Shown one piece after another: positions 63,251 through 64,000 of a stretch of 64,000 nucleotides of DNA. The DNA lies in contig NZ_CP041217.1 in the NCBI RefSeq assembly GCF_006542275.1, forward strand, positions 1,101,501 to 1,165,500, in the 5' to 3' direction. The stretch comes from Saccharibacillus brassicae. Lineage in GTDB: Bacteria; Bacillota; Bacilli; Paenibacillales; Paenibacillaceae. How positions within the stretch are numbered: the stretch's first letter is position 1; every line of letters starts with the position of its first letter. The translations under genes and the position numbers were made by a program. The notes below the pieces were generated by a model. The model searched no databases. It was given only the letters and a program-made list of their open reading frames with translations, and was not told where the DNA came from.

Positions 63251-63303
63251 TTTAGCGCCAGACCGCTCGACTCCACATGACACCGCTCACGAAAGGGCAG
63301 CGC

Positions 63304-64000
63304 TCACGCCGGATCGGCGTTTCTGCGCGGCAGCAGCGGCTCGGTCGTCTCCGCCAGTCCGACCAGCCCGAGCAGCGTCAGCAAAATCTTCTGCACGCCG
63401 AGATGCGCAGCCGTCGGGTCGTAGTATTCGTTCAGCGTATGCGCGCCGCCGAAATCGCCGCCGCCGCCGAGCGTCACGGCCGGGATGCCGAGATGAATCG
63501 GGATGTTGGCGTCGGTGCTGCTGGCTCCTTCCAGAATTGGACGGAAGCCCATCGCAAGACCCGCTCCGGCCGCCGCCTGCACGATCTCGCTGTCGGACCG
63601 CTGGAAGCCCGCCGGGCGATCGCCGACGCGTTCGACGAGCGTCGTAATCGCGTTCGGACGCCGCCAGCGATCGTTCTCAGCCTGCGCCGCGCGGCGGATC
63701 AGCTCCAGCACGTCGGCTTCGAGCCGCTCCAGCCGCTCCTGCGAAGTCGAACGCATATCGACGATCATGCCCGCCGTCTCGGCGATCGTATTGACCGACG
63801 TGCCGCCTTCGATCACGCCGATATTGAACGTTGTTTTCGGTTCGTGCGGCACTTCCAGATCGGCGATCTTGCCTATCGCGCGGCCGAGGGCATGGATCGG
63901 GCTCGGCGTGCCGAAGCTGCCGAAGCTGTGCCCGCCCGGGCCGCGGAACACGATCTTGTAGCGCTTGCTGCCGGCCGCAAGATACGTGATCCGGTCCGGC
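63304..64000 (-). CDS. M20-type metallopeptidase (5' part outside the window)
   Basis: The C-terminal ~232 residues of an M20/M25/M40 peptidase. The dimerisation domain opens with YKIVFRGPGGHSFG. NIGVIEGGTSVNTIAETAGMIVDMRS is its core. The final metal-binding part has EGASSTDANIPIHLGIPAVTLGGGG and AHTLNEYYD with a late histidine ligand. It resembles peptidase-T-like or aminoacyl-histidine-type exopeptidases. The N-terminal metal site lies beyond the right edge. Confidence 0.88.
   Translation of the reverse strand, partial: PDRITYLAAGSKRYKIVFRGPGGHSFGSFGTPSPIHALGRAIGKIADLEVPHEPKTTFNIGVIEGGTSVNTIAETAGMIVDMRSTSQERLERLEADVLELIRRAAQAENDRWRRPNAITTLVERVGDRPAGFQRSDSEIVQAAAGAGLAMGFRPILEGASSTDANIPIHLGIPAVTLGGGGDFGGAHTLNEYYDPTAAHLGVQKILLTLLGLVGLAETTEPLLPRRNADPA

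Overview
The window looks like chromosomal DNA from a GC-rich member of the Paenibacillaceae (Paenibacillus or Saccharibacillus type). The basis is gene content, not a database match: strong GGAGG-type ribosome binding sites, frequent GTG and TTG starts, a YesM/YesN-type two-component pair beside a CUT1 sugar transporter, copper-amine-oxidase-type stalk domains, a Bacillus-type Zur box, sigma-D-like promoters before chemoreceptors, and an adaA-alkA-ogt operon. No rRNA or tRNA gene was seen. Both ends cut through genes.

Layout. 1-9.5 kb: a partial multidrug-type MFS exporter, a small membrane protein, FabV enoyl reductase, two chemoreceptors, an M20 amidohydrolase, a Thg1-like 3'-5' polymerase coupled to a P-loop kinase, and a GrpB remnant. 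9.6-18.2 kb: MFS permease, a PIN-domain toxin-antitoxin module, two unknown proteins, an amino-acid permease, two lipoproteins, and two orphan immunity-type genes. 18.3-37.2 kb: a large minus-strand glycan locus made of sensor kinase, response regulator, binding protein, two permeases, GH3, GH38, GH125 and a GH5/GH42-like enzyme. All four enzymes lack signal peptides, so glycans containing alpha-mannose are probably imported and trimmed in the cytoplasm. Two cre-like sites suggest catabolite repression. A 923-bp repeat-filled gap splits the enzyme genes.

37.3-48 kb: an AT-rich, probably acquired pair (XRE-ImmA/IrrE protease plus an unknown protein), exonuclease III, an unknown membrane protein, a promoter-terminator unit that may be a small RNA, secreted coiled-coil and stalk proteins, a third chemoreceptor, a divergent AraC / SDR-Atu4866 cluster, and a single-PRD protein. 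48-60.5 kb: a zinc-responsive region with three 19-bp Zur-type boxes. These control (i) a DUF3024, Nik/Opp-type metal or metallophore ABC importer and methyltransferase operon, (ii) folE2, the zinc-sparing GTP cyclohydrolase, and (iii) a CzcO-like flavoprotein coupled to a compact FeoB-like GTPase permease. A cell-wall amidase sits inside this region. 60.6-63.1 kb: the adaptive-response operon adaA-alkA-ogt. The right edge holds part of an M20-type peptidase.

A feature of the whole window is short tandem repeats (7, 19, 20 and 21 bp periods) that often begin at or just after stop codons. The strongest candidates for undescribed biology are the Zur-controlled flavoprotein/FeoB-like pair, the Zur-controlled importer with its methyltransferase, the Thg1-kinase pair and the AT-rich ImmA/IrrE pair.
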